Source of the DNA: Malonomonas sp036526255
GTDB lineage: Bacteria > Desulfobacterota > Desulfuromonadia > Desulfuromonadales > Geopsychrobacteraceae
Direction of reading: 5' to 3'
DNA: 64,000 nucleotides
NCBI GenBank assembly: GCA_036526255.1
Contig: DATCYW010000067.1
Location: 62,001-126,000, forward strand
The notes beneath the pieces are model-generated. The model was not told where the DNA came from, searched no databases, and saw only the letters and a list, made by a program, of their open reading frames with translations. The position numbers and the translations under genes are program-made. This document shows, in pieces, positions 53,586-64,000 of this stretch (position 1 is its first letter; each line of letters opens with the position of its first letter).

Positions 53586-54563
53586 ATGAGTAAAGCACTG
53601 GGACTTATGTCGGGCGGATTGGACAGCACATTAGCCGCAATGACACTGATGCGTCAGGGCATTGAGGTAACCGGCATCTCTTTTGTCACCCCCTTTTTCG
53701 GCGCGGAAAAAGCTAAAACCGCCGCCGGGCTTATTGGCTTCCCGCTGATCATTCAGGAGATCAGCGACATCCACCTGGAGATGGTCAAAAAGCCGACCTA
53801 CGGCTATGGGCGCAACATGAACCCCTGCATCGACTGTCACGCGATGATGTTTCGACTGGCAGGCGAAATCATGGAAAAAGAGGGGTTTGATTTTCTCTTT
53901 TCCGGCGAAGTGCTCGGCCAGCGACCGATGAGCCAGAACGCCAACGCCCTCTGTTCGGTCGCCAAACATTCCGGTTATCCCCAGCGGGTACTGCGCCCGC
54001 TGTCGGCCAAACTGCTGCCGATTACAGCGATGGAAGAGAGTGGATTGGTCGACCGGGAAAAGCTCCTCGACTTTCAGGGGCGCTCACGGAAACCACAGCA
54101 AGCCCTGGCGGTGCAATGGGACTATCCGGACTTCCCGTCGAGCGGCGGTGGTTGTCTGTTGACCGAAGAAGGCTTCTCCAACCAGTTGCGCGACCTGCTG
54201 CAGAACAACCAGCTGGCCACCTCGCATGACGTGGAGCTGCTCAAGGCTGGTCGGCAATTCCGGCTGTCGCCGACCAGCAAACTTATTCTTGGCAGACATC
54301 AAGCTAACAATGACCGCATCCAGCAGCTGGCAAAAGGCACGCAGCTGAAGCTGCGCTGCCGCAACTTCAACGGTCCACTGGGGCTCTTCTGCGGCGAACA
54401 GACCGAGCAATCCCTGCAGATGGCCGCAGCCATCCTCGCCTCTTACGGCAAGGGGAAAGATGAAGCAGAGGTCGAGGTGCTGTTCAATAATGACGACCAG
54501 GACTTCGCCATCAAGGTCGCCCCCATGCCGCGTGCTGCGTCACGGGAACTGCTACTGGCGTAA
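53586..54563 (+). CDS. PP-loop ATPase, MnmA/ThiI-like thiolation family
   Basis: 325 residues from the ATG at 53586 (GGAGA upstream). The PP-loop is LMSGGLDSTLA. CIDCHAMMF and SSGGGCLL supply Cys residues that could carry sulfur or a cluster, as in tRNA thiolases. The C-terminal part (about 215-310) is of unknown type. It is annotated in related genomes as a thiouridylase-like protein; the actual base or substrate is unknown. It is shorter than MnmA (about 360) and lacks the THUMP domain of ThiI. Confidence 0.7.
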   Translation: MSKALGLMSGGLDSTLAAMTLMRQGIEVTGISFVTPFFGAEKAKTAAGLIGFPLIIQEISDIHLEMVKKPTYGYGRNMNPCIDCHAMMFRLAGEIMEKEGFDFLFSGEVLGQRPMSQNANALCSVAKHSGYPQRVLRPLSAKLLPITAMEESGLVDREKLLDFQGRSRKPQQALAVQWDYPDFPSSGGGCLLTEEGFSNQLRDLLQNNQLATSHDVELLKAGRQFRLSPTSKLILGRHQANNDRIQQLAKGTQLKLRCRNFNGPLGLFCGEQTEQSLQMAAAILASYGKGKDEAEVEVLFNNDDQDFAIKVAPMPRAASRELLLA

Positions 54564-54576
54564 ACTACTGCAAAGC

Positions 54577-54618
54577 AAAAAAAAGCCCCTCCGGAAATCG
54601 ACTTCCGGAGGGGCTTTT
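54577..54618. terminator. Bidirectional terminator after groEL and the PP-loop gene
   Basis: Perfect 16-bp stem AAAAGCCCCTCCGGAA / TTCCGGAGGGGCTTTT with a 6-base loop; A-rich before and T-rich after. Confidence 0.92.
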
Positions 54619-54642
54619 GCGTTACATCAGCGTGGGCTGAAC

Positions 54643-56289
<1,647 letters not shown>

Positions 56290-56338
56290 GATACGTATAT
56301 CCTCCGTAAATTATTTGTCGAAACAGTCGAACCGCTGA

Positions 56339-56632
56339 TTACTTCTCTACAACACCCAGAATATCGTCTTCACGCATGATCAGATATTCCACGCCATCAA
56401 CCTTGATCTCGCTGCCAGCGTACTTGCCGAACAGCACCAGATCGCCCGGCTTCACGTCGAGAGGCAGAACTTTACCTTCCGGAGTCACTTTGCCCTTGCC
56501 AGCGGCAATAACTTTACCCTCCTGAGGTTTTTCCTTGGAGACGGTGTCTGGAATGATGATGCCACCCTTGGTGGTTTTTTCCTCTTCAATACGCTCTACG
56601 ATGATGCGATCCTGCAATGGTCTGATGTTCAT
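56339..56632 (-). CDS. groES: Co-chaperonin GroES
   Basis: 97 residues. MNIRPLQDRI start and the mobile loop EEEKTTKGGIIIPD. First gene of groES-groEL. GAAAGGA precedes the ATG. A leader of over 120 bases separates it from CIRCE. Confidence 0.99.
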   Translation of the reverse strand: MNIRPLQDRIIVERIEEEKTTKGGIIIPDTVSKEKPQEGKVIAAGKGKVTPEGKVLPLDVKPGDLVLFGKYAGSEIKVDGVEYLIMREDDILGVVEK

Positions 56633-56755
56633 GATAGTGATCCTTTCGCTTTCAATGTGTGGCCCCTGTCGAGGCTGTTACTATTTCGGTAAACCAAAGG
56701 GCGATACCTGCCGATTGCCAGTTAGCCGGATCCGCAGGTCTCATCTTACAACTTG

Positions 56756-56782
56756 TTAGCACTCTGTCGATTCGAGTGCCAA
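56756..56782. promoter_or_regulatory. CIRCE element (HrcA operator)
   Basis: TTAGCACTC-9-GAGTGCCAA, one base short of the perfect dyad. It lies just downstream of the groES promoter, so binding of HrcA blocks transcription until heat shock. Confidence 0.95.
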
Positions 56783-56793
56783 CAGCGAAGACA

Positions 56794-56821
56794 ATAATAA
56801 TCTGCCGCAGATGATTGTCAA
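56794..56821 (-). promoter_or_regulatory. groESL promoter
   Basis: On the - strand, TTGACA (56821-56816) and TATTAT (56799-56794) are 16 bases apart, directly upstream of CIRCE. Vegetative sigma-factor type; no sigma-32 pattern seen. Confidence 0.8.
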
Positions 56822-56863
56822 GATTTTTCTTAATGGAGAAAAAACAGATGGCGGCCGCTTGCG

Positions 56864-57391
56864 TCAGCCACCAAAGAGGGCCCGAAGCAGCTGATCGGCC
56901 AGTTCGGTCGAAATCTTTTCCGCCAGTTTACTGCGCTCTACCGACAATGCGGAATAATCATTTTCATAAAAAGTTTCAACTGGCAGCGTCAGCTCAAGAG
57001 TCGCTTTTGACTGTCCCGGCTGATACAGCCGAACCCGGCTGCGCGCCTTAATGTCGGTCACAGTGCTGCCGACGTCTTCAACATAGGCGTAAATCTCGCC
57101 GACCAGATATTCGCGTTCAGCCAGCCATGCCGGATCGATCTGCCTGATCCCCTGCTTGAGAATCACGAAATCATGACCCTGGCCCGCGCCAGCCTGATTG
57201 AGCCGATCAACAAAACGGTTAAACACGAGCGCCGAGACCTCTTCCGGCACCATGATTGTGTCAAAAGGAACCACATAAAGCACCGGTGACAGCAGACGCG
57301 CCTGCGGCCCCGGGCTGACCGAACGCGGCACCGACGGCCCAGAACAAGCCAGCAGCGACAAAATAAAAACCGTCATGAACAGATACTTCAT
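56864..57391 (-). CDS. Outer- or inner-membrane lipoprotein, unknown function
   Basis: 175 residues from the ATG at 57391 (AGGGGTG upstream). Lipoprotein signal with lipobox LLAC (Cys17), then a Ser/Pro linker and a domain with VLYVVPFDTIMVPEE, alternating strands (SRVRLYQPGQSKATLELTL) and a C-terminal helix. The first strands resemble small lipoproteins that sit with cell-envelope assemblies, but I recognise no family. Single gene between the groESL control region and the XRE regulator. Confidence 0.65.
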   Translation of the reverse strand: MKYLFMTVFILSLLACSGPSVPRSVSPGPQARLLSPVLYVVPFDTIMVPEEVSALVFNRFVDRLNQAGAGQGHDFVILKQGIRQIDPAWLAEREYLVGEIYAYVEDVGSTVTDIKARSRVRLYQPGQSKATLELTLPVETFYENDYSALSVERSKLAEKISTELADQLLRALFGG

Positions 57392-57668
57392 CTTCGCACC
57401 CCTGATCGTGCCGTCCCTTGTGACATTCATACCCCGGCGGAGTATGCCATGACTTGCCGACGAGCCAAAGAATAAATACACTGACTGAAGACCACCAAAA
57501 GGCCAGCCAAGTTAAATCTGACTAAATTTAACCCGCTGGGAAAAAACCACTTTTTCCGCTTAATACAACCAGAGAACTTAAGTTCAACCCTCTGAAGCAA
57601 ATAGACTTTTACTGAAATTTAAGGCATTTCACTATGGATAAACCTTTTTACCGTCGATAAAATTAGGA

Positions 57669-57697
57669 TTGACATTTTCTACCACGCAGGCTATACG
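57669..57697 (+). promoter_or_regulatory. Sigma-70 promoter of the XRE-cupin regulator
   Basis: TTGACA (57669-57674), 17-base spacer, TATACG (57692-57697). The predicted start near 57704 rules out the longest reading of the next gene. The stretch 57482-57668 before it is AT-rich with no gene seen. Confidence 0.7.
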
Positions 57698-57743
57698 AAG
57701 CGGATATAAAACCCTTTTTTATTTTGTCCCCATGCGAGACGTT

Positions 57744-58304
57744 ATGGAATTCAACATCGGCGTAAAAATAAAAGCCCTGCGCAAAGAGAGAAAACTAACC
57801 CTGCAGGATGTGGCGACAGAAACCGGCTTTTCTCCGGCGCTGATCTCGCAGATCGAAAATAACAACGTCTCTCCACCGATCGCGACACTGTCAAAAATTG
57901 CCCGCTTCTTCGATGTCAAAATGAGCTTCTTCTTTGAAGAGGGGGAAGGTGCCACCCGCTATGAAATCGTCCGACACGACGAGCGCCGCGTCGTCAGCCG
58001 GGTCATCTCCAAAGACGGCACCGGTCACGGCTATACCTACGAGACCCTCTCCTACCGGAAAAAGAACAAAAAAATGGAGCCGTTTCTGCTGACCGTCACT
58101 GAACGGGCGGCGGAAGAAACCCTCTACAATCACGAAGGGGAAGAATTTCTGCTGATCCTCAGTGGCAGTGCGGAAATCATCCTTGACGATGAACGCTTTG
58201 TTCTCGAACAGGGGGATGCCGCCTACTTCGATTCAACCGTCAAGCATCGCCTGCTTTCCAAGGACGGCAAAACGGTTCAGGTCCTGGCGGTTGTTACCCG
58301 CTGA
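57744..58304 (+). CDS. XRE-cupin transcription regulator beside the methylmalonyl-CoA genes
   Basis: 186 residues from ATG 57744 (ATG 57732 is also possible; both follow the predicted transcript start). XRE helix-turn-helix (IKALRKERKLTLQDVATETG) in short: LTLQDVATETGFSPALISQ, then a C-terminal cupin (about 110-185) with HEGEEF and GDAAYFDST. Such regulators sense a small molecule through the cupin. It lies 112 bases before the mutase gene on the same strand, so it probably regulates it. Confidence 0.85.
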   Translation: MEFNIGVKIKALRKERKLTLQDVATETGFSPALISQIENNNVSPPIATLSKIARFFDVKMSFFFEEGEGATRYEIVRHDERRVVSRVISKDGTGHGYTYETLSYRKKNKKMEPFLLTVTERAAEETLYNHEGEEFLLILSGSAEIILDDERFVLEQGDAAYFDSTVKHRLLSKDGKTVQVLAVVTR

Positions 58305-58416
58305 CAGCAGCGCACGAGCCAATAACAACTCACTCCAGCATTCAAATACAGGTCATCGATTCAAGCTATCATTTACCAATATCCAATAATGCATGGCACA
58401 GAGGAAGGATTCACCT

Positions 58417-60555
<2,139 letters not shown>

Positions 60556-60575
60556 CCGCTTCAATTGACAACCAG

Positions 60576-60605
60576 AGGGCGAGCCAAGCGGCTCGCCCTT
60601 TTTTT
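60576..60605 (+). terminator. Terminator between mutase and meaB
   Basis: AGGGCGAGCC / GGCTCGCCCT stem, 4-base loop, T7 run. It lies only 20 bases before the meaB start, so meaB is either read through or has a promoter inside or before it. Confidence 0.9.
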
Positions 60606-60625
60606 CACAGCAGACAGGTCACTTT

Positions 60626-61606
60626 TTGAGCAACACAGCAGTCATTGCCGAAGGCGTCAGACAGGGCAACATCCGCGCACTGGCCAAAGCCATCACCCTG
60701 ATCGAAAGCCGCAACCCCGACCACTGGCCAGCAGCGGGCAACCTGCTTGACACCCTGCTGCCCGACACTGGCAACTCGATCCGAATCGGCATCTCCGGGG
60801 TTCCCGGGGTCGGTAAAAGCACCTTCATCGAAGCTTTCGGCATGTACCTGCTTCGCCAGGGGCACAAAGTCGCCATCCTCGCCGTCGACCCCTCTTCGCA
60901 ACTGTCCGGCGGCTCGATCCTAGGCGACAAAACCCGCATGGAAGAACTTTCCCGCGAGCAGAACGCCTTTATCCGCCCATCACCTACCGGTGATACCCTC
61001 GGCGGCGTTGCCCGCAAGACCCGCGAAACCATGCTGCTCTGTGAAGCGGCTGGCTACGATGTGATCATCGTCGAGACCGTCGGGGTCGGCCAATCGGAAA
61101 TCACCGTCGCCTCGATGGTCGACTTCTTTCTGTTGCTGCAACTGCCGAATGCCGGCGACGAATTGCAGGGGATCAAAAAAGGGGTGATGGAAATTGCCGA
61201 TGCCATCCTGATCAACAAGGCCGAAGGGGAAAACCGCCCCAAAGCCGAACTGGCGCGTCGGCAGTATGTCAACGCCCTGCATATGGTCAAACCGAAAAGC
61301 AGCTACTGGCAGGTCCCGGCGCTGCTCTGCAGCGCACTGCACAATCAGGGGATCGCTGAAGTCTGGCAGACTATCTGCGACTTTACCGCTGCAGCAAAAC
61401 AGCACAATGAGTTTGACAATAAACGGCGCCTGCAGGCCAGCGACTGGATGTGGACCCTGGTTCAGGAAGACCTGAAAGACCTGTTCATCCGCAACAAGAA
61501 TGTCGCCGCTCTGCTCGACCAGGTTCAAGCCGGGGTCAGTCAGGGAATCACCTCACCAGGCGCAGCGGCACGCCGGCTGATCGAAACCTTTAAACGCAGT
61601 CATTAA
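60626..61606 (+). CDS. meaB: MeaB/ArgK-type GTPase chaperone of methylmalonyl-CoA mutase
   Basis: 326 residues. The start is TTG at 60626, the only good one. Walker A GVPGVGKST, DPSSQLSGGSILGDKTRM, ETVGVGQSE and the NKAEG base-specificity motif. It guards and reloads B12 on the mutase. It has a C-terminal arm for dimerisation. Separated from the mutase gene by a strong terminator although functionally tied to it. Confidence 0.95.
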   Translation: MSNTAVIAEGVRQGNIRALAKAITLIESRNPDHWPAAGNLLDTLLPDTGNSIRIGISGVPGVGKSTFIEAFGMYLLRQGHKVAILAVDPSSQLSGGSILGDKTRMEELSREQNAFIRPSPTGDTLGGVARKTRETMLLCEAAGYDVIIVETVGVGQSEITVASMVDFFLLLQLPNAGDELQGIKKGVMEIADAILINKAEGENRPKAELARRQYVNALHMVKPKSSYWQVPALLCSALHNQGIAEVWQTICDFTAAAKQHNEFDNKRRLQASDWMWTLVQEDLKDLFIRNKNVAALLDQVQAGVSQGITSPGAAARRLIETFKRSH

Positions 61607-61638
61607 CCTTACGACTCTAATACACGGGGGCAAACATT

Positions 61639-62043
61639 ATGACCGACAAAATTAACCACATCGGCATTGCAGTTAAAAACCTGGAGACATCAATTCCATT
61701 CTATCGCGATCAACTGGGGATGGAGTTCGAGGGCACCGAAGAGGTTGCTGAACAGAAAGTCCGCGTGGCCTTTCTGAAGGTTGGCGACAGCCGTATCGAG
61801 CTGCTTGAACCGACCTCAGCCGATTCGCCGGTGGCAAAGTTTCTGGAAAAAAATGGCGAAGGGATCCATCATCTGGCTTATGAGGTTGCCGATATTGCCA
61901 CTGCTCTTGCTGCAATGAAGGAAAAAGGGGTACGCTTGATTGATGAGCAGCCACGCCAGGGGGCACACGGCAGCCTGATCGCTTTCCTGCACCCGAAAGC
62001 GACCGGCGGCGTGCTTACGGAAATCTGCCAAGCCACACACTAG
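61639..62043 (+). CDS. mce: Methylmalonyl-CoA epimerase
   Basis: 134 residues. VOC (glyoxalase-like) fold with metal ligands in NHIGIAV, the Glu of RIELLEP, GIHHLAYEV and GVLTEIC. Converts (S)- to (R)-methylmalonyl-CoA. Lies 32 bases after meaB. Confidence 0.95.
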   Translation: MTDKINHIGIAVKNLETSIPFYRDQLGMEFEGTEEVAEQKVRVAFLKVGDSRIELLEPTSADSPVAKFLEKNGEGIHHLAYEVADIATALAAMKEKGVRLIDEQPRQGAHGSLIAFLHPKATGGVLTEICQATH

Positions 62044-62122
62044 GAAGACACCAAAGTAACAACGTTCTATCAGGTATTCAATAACAATTTCGGAATGTTA
62101 CAAATTGTTAAATTTATTTATA

Positions 62123-62150
62123 TTGACTTGATGCGGGAGGAAAATATAAT
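62123..62150 (+). promoter_or_regulatory. Sigma-70 promoter of the thioredoxin-like gene
   Basis: TTGACT (62123-62128), 16 bases, consensus TATAAT (62145-62150). The leader is about 55 bases. Confidence 0.7.
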
Positions 62151-62210
62151 TGCCTCGATTCTGACGCTGATGACCATTCAGAAAGCGGGCAACAGCTAAA
62201 GGAAACCGAC

Positions 62211-62711
62211 ATGTCAGTCTGCAAATGGATCACACTGAGTTTTTTCGGGATTTTGCTTAGCCTGCCACTTTCTGCAGCGGCGCTGCAGAAAGCTGAAACC
62301 TTTCCGGAACTCACCGGCGAGACACTTACAGGCGCAGAATTCGACCTGGCAAGCCTGAAGGGTGAGCCGATCCTGTTGAAAGTCGGGACGTCATGGTGTG
62401 GCACCTGCCGTGAGCAGACGAAGTCAATAAGTAAACTGAGCGACTTCATGACAGAAAACGGCATCCGCTATGTTGATGTTTTTGTTCAGGAGAGTCAGGC
62501 AACAGTTGAGAAGTATTTTAAAAAGAACAATTACCAGTTACCCGAAATTGTTCTCCTTGACCGCGGAGCAATTGCTAAAAAGCTGAATATCTACCTAATT
62601 CCGCGGATCATCCTGATTGACAAGAACTTCAAGGTCTACCGCGATGGTGACACCATCAGCGAAAAGTCACTGAAAAAGGAATTACAGCAGATGCTGGCAG
62701 CAGAGCAGTAA
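62211..62711 (+). CDS. Periplasmic thioredoxin-like protein (TlpA family)
   Basis: 166 residues. Signal peptide (SFFGILLSLPLSAAA, cleavage near residue 23). A thioredoxin fold with active site WCGTC and cis-Pro in LIPRIILID. Family role: disulfide reduction in the periplasm, for example for cytochrome c maturation. AAAGGAAA precedes the ATG. Partners not known; the downstream 46-aa lipoprotein also has a CxxC. Confidence 0.85.
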   Translation: MSVCKWITLSFFGILLSLPLSAAALQKAETFPELTGETLTGAEFDLASLKGEPILLKVGTSWCGTCREQTKSISKLSDFMTENGIRYVDVFVQESQATVEKYFKKNNYQLPEIVLLDRGAIAKKLNIYLIPRIILIDKNFKVYRDGDTISEKSLKKELQQMLAAEQ

Positions 62712-62758
62712 CTAGCGCGCAACAACAGATCAGGCTGTGGTTCAAAAACGACAGTTGA

Positions 62759-62770
62759 TTGTTGCAACAA
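62759..62770. repeat. 12-bp perfect palindrome upstream of the small lipoprotein gene
   Basis: TTGTTGCAACAA lies 114 bases upstream of the sigma-54 promoter, a possible activator site. The 276-base stretch 62712-62987 otherwise holds only that promoter; a short open frame there has no site or motif and is not called. Confidence 0.3.
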
Positions 62771-62883
62771 AACTACAAACGCGCTGCTGCAAAAACGCGA
62801 CAGAACAGCAGCGACAATGACCAAATTGTTTTAATACAGTATTTTAAAGGTGTTAGCCCCAATTCTACACCAACTACGCAAGT

Positions 62884-62899
62884 TGGCACCCTTGCTGCA
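62884..62899 (+). promoter_or_regulatory. Sigma-54 (-24/-12) promoter for the lipoprotein and porin genes
   Basis: TGGCACCCTTGCTGCA has GG and GC exactly 10 bases apart and differs from consensus by one base. The transcript would start near 62910, 78 bases before the lipoprotein gene. Confidence 0.7.
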
Positions 62900-62987
62900 A
62901 ATTGTGAAATGCCTCACATGTTTAAGGTCACAAACAACAAGTCTAACAAGTGGCCATTGTTCAAATTGACCTAGGAGGTCCCACCGG

Positions 62988-63128
62988 ATGAAAAAGTATC
63001 TCCAGCTGACATGTGCAGCCCTGCTCCTGATTGCGCTGACCGCCTGCGCAGGAGCAAACGCCGGCAATGATGTCAGGGTAAAATGTCCGGCCTGCGGCTA
63101 TGAGTACAATATAGACACCAAAAACTGA
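62988..63128 (+). CDS. 46-residue lipoprotein with a CPxCG motif
   Basis: 46 residues. AGGAGGT lies 10 bases before the ATG. Basic start MKKYLQ, hydrophobic stretch (LTCAALLLIALTAC), lipobox LTAC with Cys20, then a mature part of only 27 residues with CPACGYEYN (Cys33, Cys36), half of a zinc ribbon or rubredoxin knuckle. The envelope location follows from the signal; the CxxC could bind metal in a dimer or be a thiol pair. It sits 90 bases before the porin gene in the same transcript. Confidence 0.7.
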   Translation: MKKYLQLTCAALLLIALTACAGANAGNDVRVKCPACGYEYNIDTKN

Positions 63129-63170
63129 TCACCAGTATCAGTTTGCATAACAGGAGTACAGAGTTTCAAC

Positions 63171-63185
63171 GCCGAATGGTTCGGC
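63171..63185 (+). other. Hairpin in the lipoprotein-porin spacer
   Basis: GCCGAA-TGG-TTCGGC, followed within 15 bases by CCTTTTT and the porin AAGGAGG. It may be a weak terminator or mRNA processing point between the two genes. Confidence 0.4.
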
Positions 63186-63218
63186 ACTTTACTAACCTTT
63201 TTAAGGAGGTAACAGAAA

Positions 63219-64000
63219 ATGAGCAGAGTTCTGAAAGCTATGGTCGCCCTGCTGGCGATCGCTGCAATCGCAGCACCGGCAATGGCAGAAGATCGTCTTG
63301 GCCTGTCCGGCGCAATGGAAGTACGTGGCTGGTATCTGGATGACGGTGGCGACAAAACCGAAACCTTCGCTGACCAGCGCCTGCGTATTGGCGGCAAACT
63401 GTCTATTGCTGAAGGCGTCAGCGCTACCTTCCGTACCGACTTCTCCGAATCAGACGAGTGGGGCAATGATGCAGCTTACGGTCGTCAAAACATTCACGTA
63501 GACCGTGCTCACCTGGACATCACCAAGGGCATGTTCTCACTCCGCGCCGGCCAGCAAAACTTCGCCTTCGCTAACAGCACCGTCGATGCTCAGGACAACG
63601 GTATCCTCATTGGGATCAATGGCATGATGCCTATCCAACTGGGCTACATGCTGACCGAAAGCAATGGCGGCAAAGCTTCTGCTGACTCCCACATCCTCTA
63701 CGCTTCGATCAGCCACAAAACTGACGCTTACTCTGTAACCGTCTACGGCGCGAATGAGACCAGCGACGTGGCATTTAAGAATGATGCAGCCATGCTTAAG
63801 GCAGCTCGCAACAATGCTTACCTGAATGGCTACACTGCAGAGGACGGCACCAAGACTAAAGGCTATAATCAAGTTTATAGCCCGGCTACCGGCGTTGATG
63901 TTGCTGCGTCAGAAACTCAAGGCGACACTGCCTTGGCGGCGTTTGACGCTGAGAATGACATTACTGACTACGAAGATGGCAACTTGGCAACCATCAAAGG
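63219..64000 (+). CDS. Outer-membrane porin (3' end outside window)
   Basis: 260 residues visible; the gene continues past the window. AAGGAGG before the ATG. Signal peptide (AMVALLAIAAIAAPAMA) then alternating amphipathic strands typical of a beta-barrel (LGLSGAMEVRGWYLDD, QRLRIGGKLSIAEGVSATFRTDF). Base use is more GCT/GCA-rich than neighbours, as in strongly expressed genes. Porin families of this type are common in Desulfuromonas and Geobacter; substrate unknown. Confidence 0.8.
   Translation, partial: MSRVLKAMVALLAIAAIAAPAMAEDRLGLSGAMEVRGWYLDDGGDKTETFADQRLRIGGKLSIAEGVSATFRTDFSESDEWGNDAAYGRQNIHVDRAHLDITKGMFSLRAGQQNFAFANSTVDAQDNGILIGINGMMPIQLGYMLTESNGGKASADSHILYASISHKTDAYSVTVYGANETSDVAFKNDAAMLKAARNNAYLNGYTAEDGTKTKGYNQVYSPATGVDVAASETQGDTALAAFDAENDITDYEDGNLATIK

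Noticed and set aside
62759..62974. 71-codon frame before the small lipoprotein
   Set aside because: TTG start without a ribosome-binding site, low-complexity product, and it spans the sigma-54 promoter.

Overview
The window (about 60% GC, densely coded, no tRNA, rRNA or CRISPR seen) looks like chromosome of an anaerobic, motile, Gram-negative bacterium of the Desulfuromonas/Pelobacter/Geobacter type (Desulfuromonadia). This is an inference from gene content: RNase G next to a fused TIGR03960/DUF2344 radical SAM protein, two [NiFe] hydrogenases with a sigma-54 activator, a DUF47-PiT phosphate pair, Tat, PilT, a chemoreceptor and an outer-membrane porin.

Layout. (1) 1-2.9 kb: polyphosphate genes (Ppx/GppA C-terminus, SixA, PPK2) and a secreted DUF4350-like protein. 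(2) 3.0-7.6 kb: a three-gene unit with its own promoter, coding for an alpha/beta hydrolase with a GHSTG elbow, a caspase-like protease (His104/Cys156), and a 636-aa protein ending in a domain very like the C-terminal domain of ribosomal protein bL12. I know no described system with this make-up; it is the best candidate here for something new. (3) 8.0-18.3 kb: a complete glycerol locus, with glpK divergent from glpR-glpSTPQUV-glpD. The importer is of the kind known from rhizobia, and its two ATPases have complementary degenerate motifs. (4) 18.4-20.7 kb: a Csd4/Pgp1-like carboxypeptidase and a REP-type HUH transposase relative that has lost its catalytic residues. (5) 20.9-30.2 kb: phosphate uptake, RNase G, radical SAM, J-domain, RadA, MoaC, a small membrane protein and a DksA-like protein. 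(6) 30.3-33.4 kb: a GAF histidine kinase, a short conserved protein, a candidate small RNA with a CCUCC loop, and a ferritin-like protein. (7) 33.5-48.7 kb: a hydrogenase island with hypABCDE (no hypF seen), a sigma-54 regulator, a membrane-bound exported hydrogenase operon behind a -24/-12 promoter, and a cytoplasmic group-3b-like NAD(P)-linked hydrogenase whose beta and gamma subunits are fused. (8) 48.9-57.4 kb: chemoreceptor behind a sigma-28-like promoter, TatA, MoaA, PilT, a PP-loop protein, groES-groEL under CIRCE, and a lipoprotein. (9) 57.7-62.0 kb: methylmalonyl-CoA module (XRE-cupin regulator, single-chain mutase, MeaB, epimerase). (10) 62.1-64.0 kb: a thioredoxin-like protein, a 46-aa lipoprotein with a CPxCG motif, and the 5' part of a porin gene, the last two behind a probable sigma-54 promoter.

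How it fits together. Glycerol is imported, phosphorylated by GlpK and oxidised by GlpD. Propionyl-type carbon enters through methylmalonyl-CoA. Hydrogen exchanges electrons with quinone through the exported enzyme and with NAD(P) through the cytoplasmic one. The Hyp proteins and two dedicated proteases mature the hydrogenases, and Tat exports one of them. A GTATAC-centred motif recurs upstream of the hydrogenase operon, beside the hyp operon and upstream of tatA, hinting at shared control.
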